From the NCBI RefSeq assembly GCF_000142805.1, contig NC_013078.1:829707-893706 (forward strand): a stretch of 64,000 bases of DNA, written 5' to 3'. A model generated the notes under the pieces. The model saw only the letters and a program-made list of their open reading frames with translations, searched no databases and was not told the DNA's origin. Below, piece by piece: positions 51,654 through 60,963 of the stretch; position 1 is the first letter of the stretch; each line of letters opens with the position of its first letter. A program made the position numbers and the translations under genes. Origin of the DNA: Lachancea thermotolerans CBS 6340 (lineage: Eukaryota > Ascomycota > Saccharomycetes > Saccharomycetales > Saccharomycetaceae).

Positions 51654-54600
51654 ATGGAAAAAATATCAGATCGCTTCGCGGCTATTCATGGGTTTCTCAT
51701 AAAGACAGACAGGGATGGCACTAAACGGATCACGTGCCCGAATATCAGCTCTCTCAAACCTACCAAGAAGGAAGTGCAGCGGATTCTCGAGTTGAAGCTG
51801 CAGAACCTGGCGGTTTATTTGGGGATGAAAGAGGATCTCATCTACGTGGACTGCCCACTGCTTTTTGAGACTGTAACGAGCGAGCAGAGATATTTTTACA
51901 GTACTGAAGATGGCATGAAAGCGGTCAGGTCGGGCAGAACCAACAGTGCGAATACACGGCGCTCTATCGAGTACCGCGTTCTGCCAATAACGCTCCCTAA
52001 CAAGACTAGAAAGTACCTCTGCCAGACTGGCAAAAAGCTGCCTGAGATGCCATTAGAGCACGAGATCGCGACCCTGCACCAGGAGAGCGAAGCCAAAACC
52101 GCGACTGTGCCCCAGGCTAGTGAAGATTTGGACGTATTTCACACGCTTCACTGTGACAAGCTGGTCTTTACTAACCGCGACCGCCGCCTCTTCCGGTCTT
52201 TCGCCATGGATCGAACGTTGTATGAGGTAGAAAGTGTTGCAATCTTAAAGCATTGTCATAGAGAAGCCATTTCTAAAACCACCAAGACAAACTCCTTTGG
52301 CGAACCTCTAGTGACAAAATATAAATTAGAGACTCTAGAGATACATGGGAAGCACGCAGGTGTTCTGCTCTTTCTTATTGCGAATCTGCACCAGTTATCA
52401 TTGGGGCAACAAGTGGAGCGGCCAACAGTGGACAGCGAGCTTTTGCTGGACAGAATCGGAGAGCTGCACAACACTGAAGCAAAAGCAGCGCACCTACAGC
52501 AGCTTCTTTACATTGTACTCAAAGAAGAGAGGTACATGGATCTTGCAAATTTGTTCACGCGTCTGTTGCTCTTCAGGCTAAGCGCACACTTTGATATAAG
52601 AAAAGATTTAGAAGTCGAGGAGATGGAAACTGTGCGCGAGCGTATGTCTGCAACGGGAGTGTGGATCAAGTGTGTGATAATTTCGGAAAAGAGTGAAGAC
52701 CAGTTGAATATTTTCCAAGAGGAGAGCCACAATATATGGAGCAAATTCACGACCCTATATCACAAAGTTGCAAAAGAAAGTGACCAAACGATGACTATGA
52801 ACATAAACCGCGTGCCTCCTGACTGTATAAGGGTATATGGAAAAACGTTTGGAAGAGAATACATCAAGAGCTTTTACAGCGACATGCAATATGAGTTCGA
52901 CCAGCAATGGAGCAAGCTCGACAGGGTCTTGACAATGACGCCGGTAGAATCAACTGGAAAAATGCTCCTGGAAAATTACAGAATTCCGTGGGCAGGCCAT
53001 GGCTACCGCGCGAATTTCTCATTAAAAGATATGTTTCCACAGTGGATACATGATCAAGTGTCACCAAGCATGAGGCAGCCGCTTACCCAGCTTGATAAAA
53101 GAGAGGTGCTCGGCGCCATTGATAAGATGACAGTGGCTTTAATGTGGATGATCTGGTTAGCAGCGGGTGTGCCCTACACCTTTTCAGAGCTACAGGTTTT
53201 GGCATGCGGTGGCGACCAGCAGAACATATATGTGGACAGTGAGCGACGATGTGTCCAAATAATCACAAGAAGCTTCAAGAAAGGGAACTTGAAAGAAGAC
53301 TTCAAATGGTTGGATAAGCGAACATCATACTATCTGGTGTACTACGTAACTGTGCTGCGGAAGACTCAGATATCGGTGCTAGGCGAGAACTACGAGGCCT
53401 TCGAACCTCCAAAGGAAGGTGAAGTTGATCTGGAGGGCATATGGGAGCACATTGAGGGCAAATGCAATATGAGCAAGAAAGAGGCGTCGGCACTTATCAT
53501 GGACCAATATTTGTTTTTAGACGCTAAACTAGGCCAGCTTATGAGTAGGAGGCGGTTTCTTAAGCCCAGCGAGGAACACCCCAATTATGTTGCATCTCCC
53601 GAGAGATTGAGTTTTAAGCAGCTAAAATTCGGCAGGATGGGGTTGCTACGGCAGTATCTAGCCTCATCCCTCAATGACTCAAAGCCCGTCAAAACAGCGA
53701 GAATAGATCTAGCCATGTGTCGCTTTGCTGCTTCAAGCGCGCGGGACTACATGGATGAACTGGGTGACTCAGAAGACGTGGATGACCCAGATGCCATGGG
53801 CGATTTGGAAGTTTTGGAGGAGTCCATGTGGCAGTGCGAACAATCAGAAAGATTTATGACGCGGACATGGCACGAGGAAATCGCAAAGCAATGGATACGA
53901 TGGGTGGGTCTCGATGAAGAGGAAGAAATACATCATCCGCTAACTTACAGTGTTGGCGAAATAGTTTTGCAGAAAGAAGCACTATGCCCAGATGATCTTG
54001 TTCATGCAGGTCGAGAGCTCTATGGGAAAAGCTTTACCTTCCGCAATTCGGATCAGTACTTGGCATGCGTGAATGCTTACCTGTCAAATAAGAAGATTAT
54101 TGCAGTACAAGCACCCCCGGGACTCGGCAAGACATTAGTTTTCCAGCTGCCACTGATGTGCTATACCATGAGGAAACTTTCCCTTGTGTCATTTGTGTTT
54201 GTCCCTTTCGTAGGTCTACTTGCCGGGACGATGTGTCGGCTCGAAGCAAGTGGCAACCTGCGTGTAGGTAGTGTTGAAAAGCTTCTCAACGAGACTCGTT
54301 GCAAAGAAAACTCACTGCTGGACGTTTACGTGGGCACCTTCAATGACGCAGCCGCCGAGGACTTTATAAAGATGATAAATTTTTGGAGTTTACTGTACCC
54401 AGAGAAAAAACTTGGTCTACTTGCATTCGACGAGTTTCAAAATCTATACGACGAGAAAAGTCACAGTGAGGTTTCATTTCCGTCTCTGAAGCGGGTACAA
54501 TTTGGGCGGTTCCGGCGAATAATTTTGACCTCGGCCACATGTGAGCAAGGATCTGCGCAGGGAGCACTTCAAGAGCTAGGATTTAGGGGTCGAGAGGGCA

Positions 54601-55430
54601 CAAATTTTACATGGGAGAGATCGCAGGCAGGCCGGTCGGTCGATGTACCTATTTTTTTGCGCAACTACGTGCAAGAGCCAGCTGTGATGCATGTTTACAA
54701 ACATGCCTTACGTATGAGGGGAAACGGCGTTGGGCAGGTAAAGCAGTTCCTAAGAAGTCTTTTTGCATATGATCCAGATGCAAAGGCTGCCTTAGTAGTG
54801 GGAGAGAATGTGGCCACCACGGAGTTATTTACCGAGGTCTCACAAGAGTTCAGCGCCGCTTATGTTCACAGTGACCTAACTACCGAAGAGAAACTGAAAC
54901 GGGTGCAATCATTCATCAAGGACAAGAGTCTGCAGTTGCTGATCGGCACAAAGCAGGTCGTGGAAGGGCTGGATATTGAGGGGCTGCGAATGGTGATACT
55001 GCTAGACTATTATCCGCGAGTAGCTGAGTACATCCAGTGCGTGGGTCGCGTGCGAGGGTCTGGGACATGCATAGCGTTATGGCAAGATCCGCCACCACAG
55101 GTCGAGAATGATCAACCCCGCGTCGATTACGACAAATGCTTTACTTCACAGATTTGTAAGTACTACGAGCTACCGCAGCGGGTACACGCCGGATGTTGCG
55201 GCAGCTTTGAGAGTGTTACAGAAGAGGCAAAGAGCTTGTTTCATCGCGTGGTACTTGAAGAGGAAGTGAATGACGTATGTTCCCAGAAAACGACGAGAGA
55301 TGAGGATTCTGAGCAAGGAAGAGAAAGGAAGATTGCGCGCACAGATGTGATCGCGAGCGCTGATGACAGCAACGAGGTTTCGGGCGTCAATAAAAGACCC
55401 CAAGACGATACGGCTATTACCAAAGCGTAG
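51654..55430 (+). CDS. Y'-element-type helicase, C-terminally shortened
   Basis: 1258 residues, colinear with the helicase at 39.5 kb from the shared start MEKISDRFAAI. N-terminal family blocks include TFGREYIKSFYSDMQYEFD and MWMIWLAAGVPYTFSELQ. The helicase domain has Walker A PPGLGKT with Lys826, motif II D926-E-F-Q, and motif VI QCVGRVR (1128-1134), followed by CFTSQIC and VHAGCC as in the other copy. The frame ends about 290 residues earlier than copy 1, losing the cysteine-rich C-terminal domain; the sequence after the stop still encodes remnants of it. All ATPase motifs are intact, so the protein may be made and active. A strongly acidic insertion (about residues 698-725) is not in copy 1. 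Confidence 0.88.
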   Translation: MEKISDRFAAIHGFLIKTDRDGTKRITCPNISSLKPTKKEVQRILELKLQNLAVYLGMKEDLIYVDCPLLFETVTSEQRYFYSTEDGMKAVRSGRTNSANTRRSIEYRVLPITLPNKTRKYLCQTGKKLPEMPLEHEIATLHQESEAKTATVPQASEDLDVFHTLHCDKLVFTNRDRRLFRSFAMDRTLYEVESVAILKHCHREAISKTTKTNSFGEPLVTKYKLETLEIHGKHAGVLLFLIANLHQLSLGQQVERPTVDSELLLDRIGELHNTEAKAAHLQQLLYIVLKEERYMDLANLFTRLLLFRLSAHFDIRKDLEVEEMETVRERMSATGVWIKCVIISEKSEDQLNIFQEESHNIWSKFTTLYHKVAKESDQTMTMNINRVPPDCIRVYGKTFGREYIKSFYSDMQYEFDQQWSKLDRVLTMTPVESTGKMLLENYRIPWAGHGYRANFSLKDMFPQWIHDQVSPSMRQPLTQLDKREVLGAIDKMTVALMWMIWLAAGVPYTFSELQVLACGGDQQNIYVDSERRCVQIITRSFKKGNLKEDFKWLDKRTSYYLVYYVTVLRKTQISVLGENYEAFEPPKEGEVDLEGIWEHIEGKCNMSKKEASALIMDQYLFLDAKLGQLMSRRRFLKPSEEHPNYVASPERLSFKQLKFGRMGLLRQYLASSLNDSKPVKTARIDLAMCRFAASSARDYMDELGDSEDVDDPDAMGDLEVLEESMWQCEQSERFMTRTWHEEIAKQWIRWVGLDEEEEIHHPLTYSVGEIVLQKEALCPDDLVHAGRELYGKSFTFRNSDQYLACVNAYLSNKKIIAVQAPPGLGKTLVFQLPLMCYTMRKLSLVSFVFVPFVGLLAGTMCRLEASGNLRVGSVEKLLNETRCKENSLLDVYVGTFNDAAAEDFIKMINFWSLLYPEKKLGLLAFDEFQNLYDEKSHSEVSFPSLKRVQFGRFRRIILTSATCEQGSAQGALQELGFRGREGTNFTWERSQAGRSVDVPIFLRNYVQEPAVMHVYKHALRMRGNGVGQVKQFLRSLFAYDPDAKAALVVGENVATTELFTEVSQEFSAAYVHSDLTTEEKLKRVQSFIKDKSLQLLIGTKQVVEGLDIEGLRMVILLDYYPRVAEYIQCVGRVRGSGTCIALWQDPPPQVENDQPRVDYDKCFTSQICKYYELPQRVHAGCCGSFESVTEEAKSLFHRVVLEEEVNDVCSQKTTRDEDSEQGRERKIARTDVIASADDSNEVSGVNKRPQDDTAITKA

Positions 55431-55700
55431 TTTCGAGAAATCTAACAAGGAACAATCACGATGTTTAAGGCCCTAGAATTGAGTGGCTCCAGACACAAAG
55501 ACATGAAGTTGTACGGCATTGATGGCAAGGTAAAATTCCATACTATTCCGACATCATCGAGAAGGACAATGTGCAGGATGAGGTGCGTATGGAAGGAGGT
55601 ACACAAGCGGGAGAGTGACGATACCAATATAAACTCCCTCTTCTGGCTTTATCTGAGAAACTATAAAAGCCGTCGATCCATTCACAAAACTAACAACTAA
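55431..55700 (+). pseudogene. decayed C-terminal domain of helicase 2
   Basis: Continuing in the helicase frame past TAG (55428-55430) gives FREI, a second stop (TAA), then about 80 open codons including LSGSRHKDMKLYGIDGK. This lines up, with a one-residue gap, with the start of the C-terminal domain of helicase 1 (TKAE...EI...FSDDRRRDLLMEGLD). A C-x3-C pair follows where helicase 1 has C-x2-C. The match fades and the frame ends just before the siderophore transporter's 3' end (55723). Confidence 0.55.
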
Positions 55701-55722
55701 CACATCTTAGAAACTAATTACC

Positions 55723-57585
55723 CTATTCATGTTTTTTGAAACTCGAGAAACGCTCAGCTATCCAATCAGTGATTGGGTCATCGTGCTTTACGTACTCATC
55801 GTCTTCAAGTTTCTGTCCATAGTCTTCAGTCAATGGTGGATCTCTCAAGAAGAAAGTCAACAAAAACATCGGCGCGACAAATATCAGGCCCACCAAAACT
55901 TCGTACTTTTGGACATATCTGTAGGCTTCTATCATTGCGTCTCTTGCGGGAGTACCCCATTCGTGTTTGAGCATGAAGCTTAGTGGCATATTATAAGCTT
56001 CTAATGCCAGGGTAGGATCACCTAAGGCCTTGAGCAACCTGGGGTATAAACTCTGCGTCCAGATAGCGCCCGAGACAGCCGCACCCACTGCACCACCTAT
56101 TCTGAAGATCGTGAGGCCGAAAGCTGTGACCGTGGCCATGTTCTCATGCGACGTCACAGTTTGCATCGAAATGTTAATCGGATAATTAAAGAAACAACTC
56201 GTAATACCCCAGACAACCATAGCTCCGATTACACCTTTACCAGTATCGGTACCACCCCGGAAGTGGTAAAAGAGAGCCATTGTAACAAAGTAGAGTGAGC
56301 AGCCAAACACTGCAAATGGCTTCAGTCTTGAAAATCTTGCGACAAATATTCCTACAACTGGAGAAAAGACAGCGGCAACAAAACTGTAGAGACTTGTTAT
56401 TCTCGTTGCCGAAAGAGAACTCTCGTTTCCAGCCACCAACAAGATTGTGTATAGGTAACCAGCTGCCATCATGTAAATGAAGCAAATCAAAAACGTAATA
56501 AGCAGAGGTGCCCAAATGCCACGATCTTTCAACATCTTGAATGGGGCCAAAGGCACCAAAGCTAGTTTACTTTCCCAATAAATGAAGAAAGGAACTAGCA
56601 AGGAGCCAAGTACTAATGGCGCAATAACCTTGGCGCTCCTCCAATGCGTGGAGGCGCCCCCGGCGATTGTCAGTGGAATAAGAATGCACCCGGTAGATAC
56701 GCTGAATAGTAACACGCCCACAACATCTAATTTCCAGAAAAGTTGTTTCAGGGTTTGCACCAAACCATGGGTTTGGAAGTAAGTTTTCTCCTCCTGCAAT
56801 TCCTTCCATTCAGAATTGTTTCTGAGCTTCCACCTCATATGGAGGAGACAGCCTATGATTGGTAGACAAGTTGCAGGAAAGATAAATGCCCACATCGCAA
56901 TACCCCAGGACCAGTTCTTTTCTGGGTTAGCCACATGGACGACGTTACCCGAAATCCATACGGTCACTAATGCTGGCCAAGCCGGGACGAAGTTGTAAAG
57001 CAGTCTCCACTTCAATGATGAACAGTCGGACAGCATTAAAGTTACCTGAAACATAGAACCGACAAGCCCAATATAATAGAAAATCGACCCAGCGGCGTAT
57101 CTTTGAACATCGTAAGCCTGAGACTGGATGACGGTACCAACAACGTAAAACATAATAGCCACAATGAACATTGACAGTCTGCCGAAAACATCCGACAAAC
57201 CGGCGAAGAATATTTGAGCAACCGCGGAGATTGTCAGACTTATTACGCTTACTGTTGACAGCAGAGAATGCGTCTGGTAATCGTTCATCGCATATGTCAT
57301 GTAAATGCTTCTAATGATACTGTCAAGCCCGTACGAAAAAGCGCAAATAAAGGCTGAAAACAGAAACATAGATTTTAGTAACCAACCGTCATATTGGTTT
57401 GCCATGAGCTCGGCCTTACGAATGACGATCCGCTTGGTTATTTGAAGTTTGTCACCCAATTCAGGTTCGTTCTTGCTATCATGACTGAACTCTTTCTCTG
57501 TCTGAACTACATTTGCTTTCCCGTAGTTTTCATTGGGAGTACTCTCCGAGCCCAATGACGGGCCACCCTGTTGATACTCAGGCAT
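55723..57585 (-). CDS. siderophore-iron transporter (ARN/SIT1 family)
   Basis: 620 residues, the usual length of Arn1, Arn2, Arn3/Sit1 (620-637). These are proton-coupled MFS carriers of about 14 spans in endosomes and plasma membrane that import ferric siderophores such as ferrioxamine, ferrichrome or triacetylfusarinine. A polar N-terminal tail of about 65 residues precedes SAFICAFSYGLDSIIRSIYM. Later come LSDVFGRLSMF, GTVIQSQAYDVQRYAAG, LTIAGGAS and, near the C-terminus, NISMQTVTSHENMA and GAIWTQSLYPRLL. Intact; the frameshifted paralogue is at 28-30 kb. Three TGCACCC Aft1 sites upstream support iron-starvation control. It ends 23 bp from the decayed tail of helicase 2, in convergent orientation. 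Which siderophore it carries is not readable. Confidence 0.93.
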   Translation of the reverse strand: MPEYQQGGPSLGSESTPNENYGKANVVQTEKEFSHDSKNEPELGDKLQITKRIVIRKAELMANQYDGWLLKSMFLFSAFICAFSYGLDSIIRSIYMTYAMNDYQTHSLLSTVSVISLTISAVAQIFFAGLSDVFGRLSMFIVAIMFYVVGTVIQSQAYDVQRYAAGSIFYYIGLVGSMFQVTLMLSDCSSLKWRLLYNFVPAWPALVTVWISGNVVHVANPEKNWSWGIAMWAFIFPATCLPIIGCLLHMRWKLRNNSEWKELQEEKTYFQTHGLVQTLKQLFWKLDVVGVLLFSVSTGCILIPLTIAGGASTHWRSAKVIAPLVLGSLLVPFFIYWESKLALVPLAPFKMLKDRGIWAPLLITFLICFIYMMAAGYLYTILLVAGNESSLSATRITSLYSFVAAVFSPVVGIFVARFSRLKPFAVFGCSLYFVTMALFYHFRGGTDTGKGVIGAMVVWGITSCFFNYPINISMQTVTSHENMATVTAFGLTIFRIGGAVGAAVSGAIWTQSLYPRLLKALGDPTLALEAYNMPLSFMLKHEWGTPARDAMIEAYRYVQKYEVLVGLIFVAPMFLLTFFLRDPPLTEDYGQKLEDDEYVKHDDPITDWIAERFSSFKKHE

Positions 57586-57660
57586 TAATGTCCTACAAGA
57601 TCAAAACGTTTCTTGGCGGCTAGTGCTAGCTGTTTTAAGAGAACGTAAATTAAGAACAAT

Positions 57661-57918
57661 GGGTGCATTTTTTGTTTACTTTTATTGCAGAGGTCGTAAT
57701 CTAGGTGCATTTTCCTCAAGAACAATGAAAAATCTTGCCCAGTTACCTTCTGTAGGGTGAATGGGGAAAAAACAACAGCAGACCCTTATTGTATGCTTAT
57801 GTTTGTTTTAAAATAACGCATGCACCCTGAGCGACGCCACAATAACGGGGTCACGGTGGGCAAATAGTATGTACAGTACATCCTGTAATCAACGATATTC
57901 ACGCGAAAGCAGGGTGCA
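57661..57918 (-). promoter_or_regulatory. three Aft1-type sites in the siderophore transporter promoter
   Basis: GGGTGCA at 57661-57667, TGCACCC at 57821-57827 and GGGTGCA at 57912-57918, at 76, 236 and 327 bp upstream of the ATG (57585). Aft1 binds PyPuCACCC. Three perfect sites in 260 bp is strong evidence of iron-regulon control. Confidence 0.7.
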
Positions 57919-58082
57919 GACTCCGAGCAGCAGACAAAAAAAAAGCCTTTCAGGGTCCGGTTGATAACAGAAGTTCTTGGATGACTGTTACTTCTTCATC
58001 TTTCCGAAGTAAAAAAACACAACGACTGATTCGCCCAAGAACGCATGTCATCTTAAGAGATTTGGGGATCCAGAATTACATG

Positions 58083-58345
58083 CACGTGACTCAGTGAAGT
58101 CGATGCCACTGTGGTTACAGGATGGGACACACTGGAGAAAAAGCATGACTGCGACACTGAATGTGAAGTGCAGAGCACAGACTTATTTTTGAAACCGCAA
58201 AATGGGTTTAAGTGGCAAAAGCGTTATCAGCACGTAACGCGCCCGCTATATCCTCGCGGAAAACCTTTTTCAAGCCCTCGCAACACCCTCTTGTGAGGCA
58301 TCTATCACGTGATAAAAAGGATATCGAAAGGGGATATTACACGTG
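58083..58345 (+). promoter_or_regulatory. three CACGTG E-boxes upstream of the amidase gene
   Basis: CACGTG at 58083-58088, inside palindromic ATCACGTGAT at 58304-58313, and at 58340-58345, i.e. 125-390 bp before the amidase ATG. CACGTGA is the Cbf1 core (methionine/sulphur control), and Pho4 also binds CACGTG; which factor acts cannot be decided. Confidence 0.5.
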
Positions 58346-58469
58346 ACACTCAGGGTCTTCTGAATTAGGGGTAGGGAAAGGAGTTTTCAGTATGAATATC
58401 ACAGCAAAGCAAGTAGCGCATCCTTTCGTAAGTGTAACCAACTACTAAGAACATTAATGGACATGTGCC

Positions 58470-60221
58470 ATGAAAATTCAATCTGTGTGTGTTCTCTTTC
58501 TGGTCCTTTGCCTTGTGGAGCCATCGTCTCTCAATCAATCAAGGAGAAAATATGCCTCGAAAAGCCAAACCCTTTTTCAAACGGCTAACACCACAACGCA
58601 TTTATCCTCGCAGATCGAGTCAGACGGATTGCTCCTTATAAATTCACGCTCGAATGTCTCATTAGGATATGCAACAATAGACCAGCTGCAAGATTACCTG
58701 AGCAACGGGTCTTTATCATCCCAAGATCTGGTTCGTTACTATCTTCAGCGCTTCCAGCAACTCAACCCTCATGTGAAAGGCATTCTGCAGCTGAATCCAG
58801 ACGCGCTAAAAATTGCTAAGGAAAGGGATGAAGAGCGCACCCAAGGTCTGGTTAGAGGACCATTACATGGCATACCATTCTTAGTTAAAGATAATTATGC
58901 GACCAAAGACAAAATGGAAACAACATGTGGATCTTGGTCATTATTAGGATCAGTTGTTCCAAGGGATGCATTTGTTGTTGCAAAATTGAGAGATGCTGGA
59001 GCCGTTTTGCTTGGACATACGACGCTTAGCGAATGGGCCGATATGAGGTCTTCATGTTACTCTGAAGGCTATTCTGCTCGTGGTGGGCAGGCTCGTTGCC
59101 CTTTTGATTTGAGTGTAAGCCCTGGCGGGAGCTCTTCTGGAAGCGCGGTGGCTGTTGCGGCCGACATGGTAACCTTTAGCCTTGGAACAGAAACCGATGG
59201 TAGCATTATCGACCCAGCTATGAAAAACGGCATTGTTGGCTTTAAGCCAACAGTAGGGCTGACTTCAAGGGCAGGGGTGGTTCCTGAATCCGAGCATCAA
59301 GACTCTACTGGACCGATGGCAAGAACTGTAAGAGATGCTGTTTACGCTTTTCAGTACATGTGGGGTGTGGATGAGCGAGACGTATACACTTTGAACCAAA
59401 CCGGACACGTACCCCAGGACGGAGATTATGTGAAATTTTTGTCAGACAAGGAATCGTTGAAAGGCGCCAGATTCGGCATACCTTGGCAAAAACTTTGGAC
59501 GTTGGCTGAAGAAAATGAAATATCAAGATTAGCAGAAGTTATCAAAATGATAGAAAGTGCTGGTGCCACTATCTACAATAATACTAATTTCAAGAATCTT
59601 GACGTCGTTTCGAGCAGTGGTTGGGACTGGAATATGGGACCGGCCAATGAAAGTGAGTTCACAGTAGTCAAAGTCGACTTCTTCAACAATATTGAAAGCT
59701 ATTTGAGTGAACTCGAAAATAGTGATATGAGGTCTCTAAAAGATATTGTGGAGTACAATAACCGAAACTATGAAACTGAGGGGGGGACTGAGAACACACA
59801 TCATGCATTCCAGTCGGGCCAAGACTCGTTCATGGAGTCTTTATCGTGGGGAGGCGTTCAAAACGAAACATACTGGCAAGCTGTGGAGTTTGTTCAAAAA
59901 ACTTCTCGTGGTGAAGGTATTGACTACGCTTTAAATTACACTGACCCCGAAACAGGAGAAAACTTTAACTTAGATGGACTGCTAGTTCCTAGTGGTCTCC
60001 CTATTACACATCAACAGGCTGCAAAGGCAGGATATCCAATGATAACCCTGCCAGTCGCTTCCAAAGAGTCCAACGGAAGACCCTTTGGTTTGGGTATTAT
60101 ACAAAGTGCTTGGGAGGAGCCAAAGCTTATTAAGTATGGATCTGCCATCGAGGATCTATTAAATTATCAGCTGAAACCATGGTCTAACGACAACTTAGAT
60201 AAAAATATCTCAACAACTTAA
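58470..60221 (+). CDS. secreted amidase (amidase signature family)
   Basis: 583 residues with an N-terminal signal peptide (MKIQSVCVLFLVLCLVEPSS) and a Ser/Thr-rich linker. The amidase-signature catalytic triad is visible: Lys140 in GIPFLVKDNYAT, cis-Ser221 in SPGGSSSGSAVAVA and nucleophile Ser245 in GTETDGSI. The 24-residue spacing between the two serines is standard. The C-terminal part has GLLVPSG and AKAGYPMITLPV. Such enzymes hydrolyse carboxamides to acid and ammonia; fungal secreted members are common in filamentous ascomycetes and uncommon in S. cerevisiae relatives. Several N-X-S/T sites support passage through the secretory pathway. It is transcribed away from the siderophore transporter and toward the arylsulfotransferase gene. 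Substrate unknown. Confidence 0.92.
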   Translation: MKIQSVCVLFLVLCLVEPSSLNQSRRKYASKSQTLFQTANTTTHLSSQIESDGLLLINSRSNVSLGYATIDQLQDYLSNGSLSSQDLVRYYLQRFQQLNPHVKGILQLNPDALKIAKERDEERTQGLVRGPLHGIPFLVKDNYATKDKMETTCGSWSLLGSVVPRDAFVVAKLRDAGAVLLGHTTLSEWADMRSSCYSEGYSARGGQARCPFDLSVSPGGSSSGSAVAVAADMVTFSLGTETDGSIIDPAMKNGIVGFKPTVGLTSRAGVVPESEHQDSTGPMARTVRDAVYAFQYMWGVDERDVYTLNQTGHVPQDGDYVKFLSDKESLKGARFGIPWQKLWTLAEENEISRLAEVIKMIESAGATIYNNTNFKNLDVVSSSGWDWNMGPANESEFTVVKVDFFNNIESYLSELENSDMRSLKDIVEYNNRNYETEGGTENTHHAFQSGQDSFMESLSWGGVQNETYWQAVEFVQKTSRGEGIDYALNYTDPETGENFNLDGLLVPSGLPITHQQAAKAGYPMITLPVASKESNGRPFGLGIIQSAWEEPKLIKYGSAIEDLLNYQLKPWSNDNLDKNISTT

Positions 60222-60963
60222 AATTTTCTTAACCTTTTGGCTTTTTATAACTTGTTTTTATAGTTGACGGATACTATAGAACATTTACTTTCGACGAGAG
60301 CACTACAAAGGGGTGTAAAAGCTTAAGTTGATTTGAGCACTACAGGTATCTTCTTCTCGTTTCAATAGAAAGTAAAATATTATTCCAGGAAGCAAAACGC
60401 CTATCGTGTTGCCCCTGAATGCCGTGATTAAGACTTTGGCTGGAGCCACATCCACTCCGGCAACGGGCCGATAACTCAAGGTTTAAGATGGTTGTAAAGC
60501 GGTCTTCAATTGAGAAGCATGCGACAGCGCGGTTTGCTGAGTAGCCAAAACAAATTGTAATTTGCCTCAGATTTAGGTTTATCTGCTAACTATATGCGAT
60601 AGCTCATTTATCTGTGTCTCGCATTAAGCCTATTCTCCTGAATGCTGTGCCTTGCGCTTAGTTGTGCGGGCTCCGGATATAAAGCTTGTTTGTCCGGAAA
60701 GTTATATGTATCACGTGCGCCAATGGAGTCATAGCGTGATGATAACTTTACTACACGCGCGGTCACAGAAACTTGAGAGTTGTGTTTCAAAAGGGCATTC
60801 CATATAGGTGTTGGCAGCGCTTCATCGCTTTTCAATATTGTGCGTTTTCGAATATTTGTAAGCATTTCCATTATAATCTTGCGTACGTATTTGGTGTTGT
60901 ATCCCGGCAGCTATGAAAAAATGGGACATAACGTTATGCTTCCATGTAAAAGTATCAAGAAGA
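60222..60963. other. intergenic region between convergent amidase and arylsulfotransferase genes
   Basis: About 740 bp between two convergent genes. No gene recognised; one CACGTG near 60714. Confidence 0.35.

Noticed and set aside
57983-58020. Centromere-like CDEIII word (TTTCCGAAGTAAAAAAA)
   Set aside because: The TGT...TG left half of CDEIII is imperfect, no AT-rich CDEII of 80-160 bp lies upstream, and the nearest CDEI-like CACGTGA is downstream instead of upstream.
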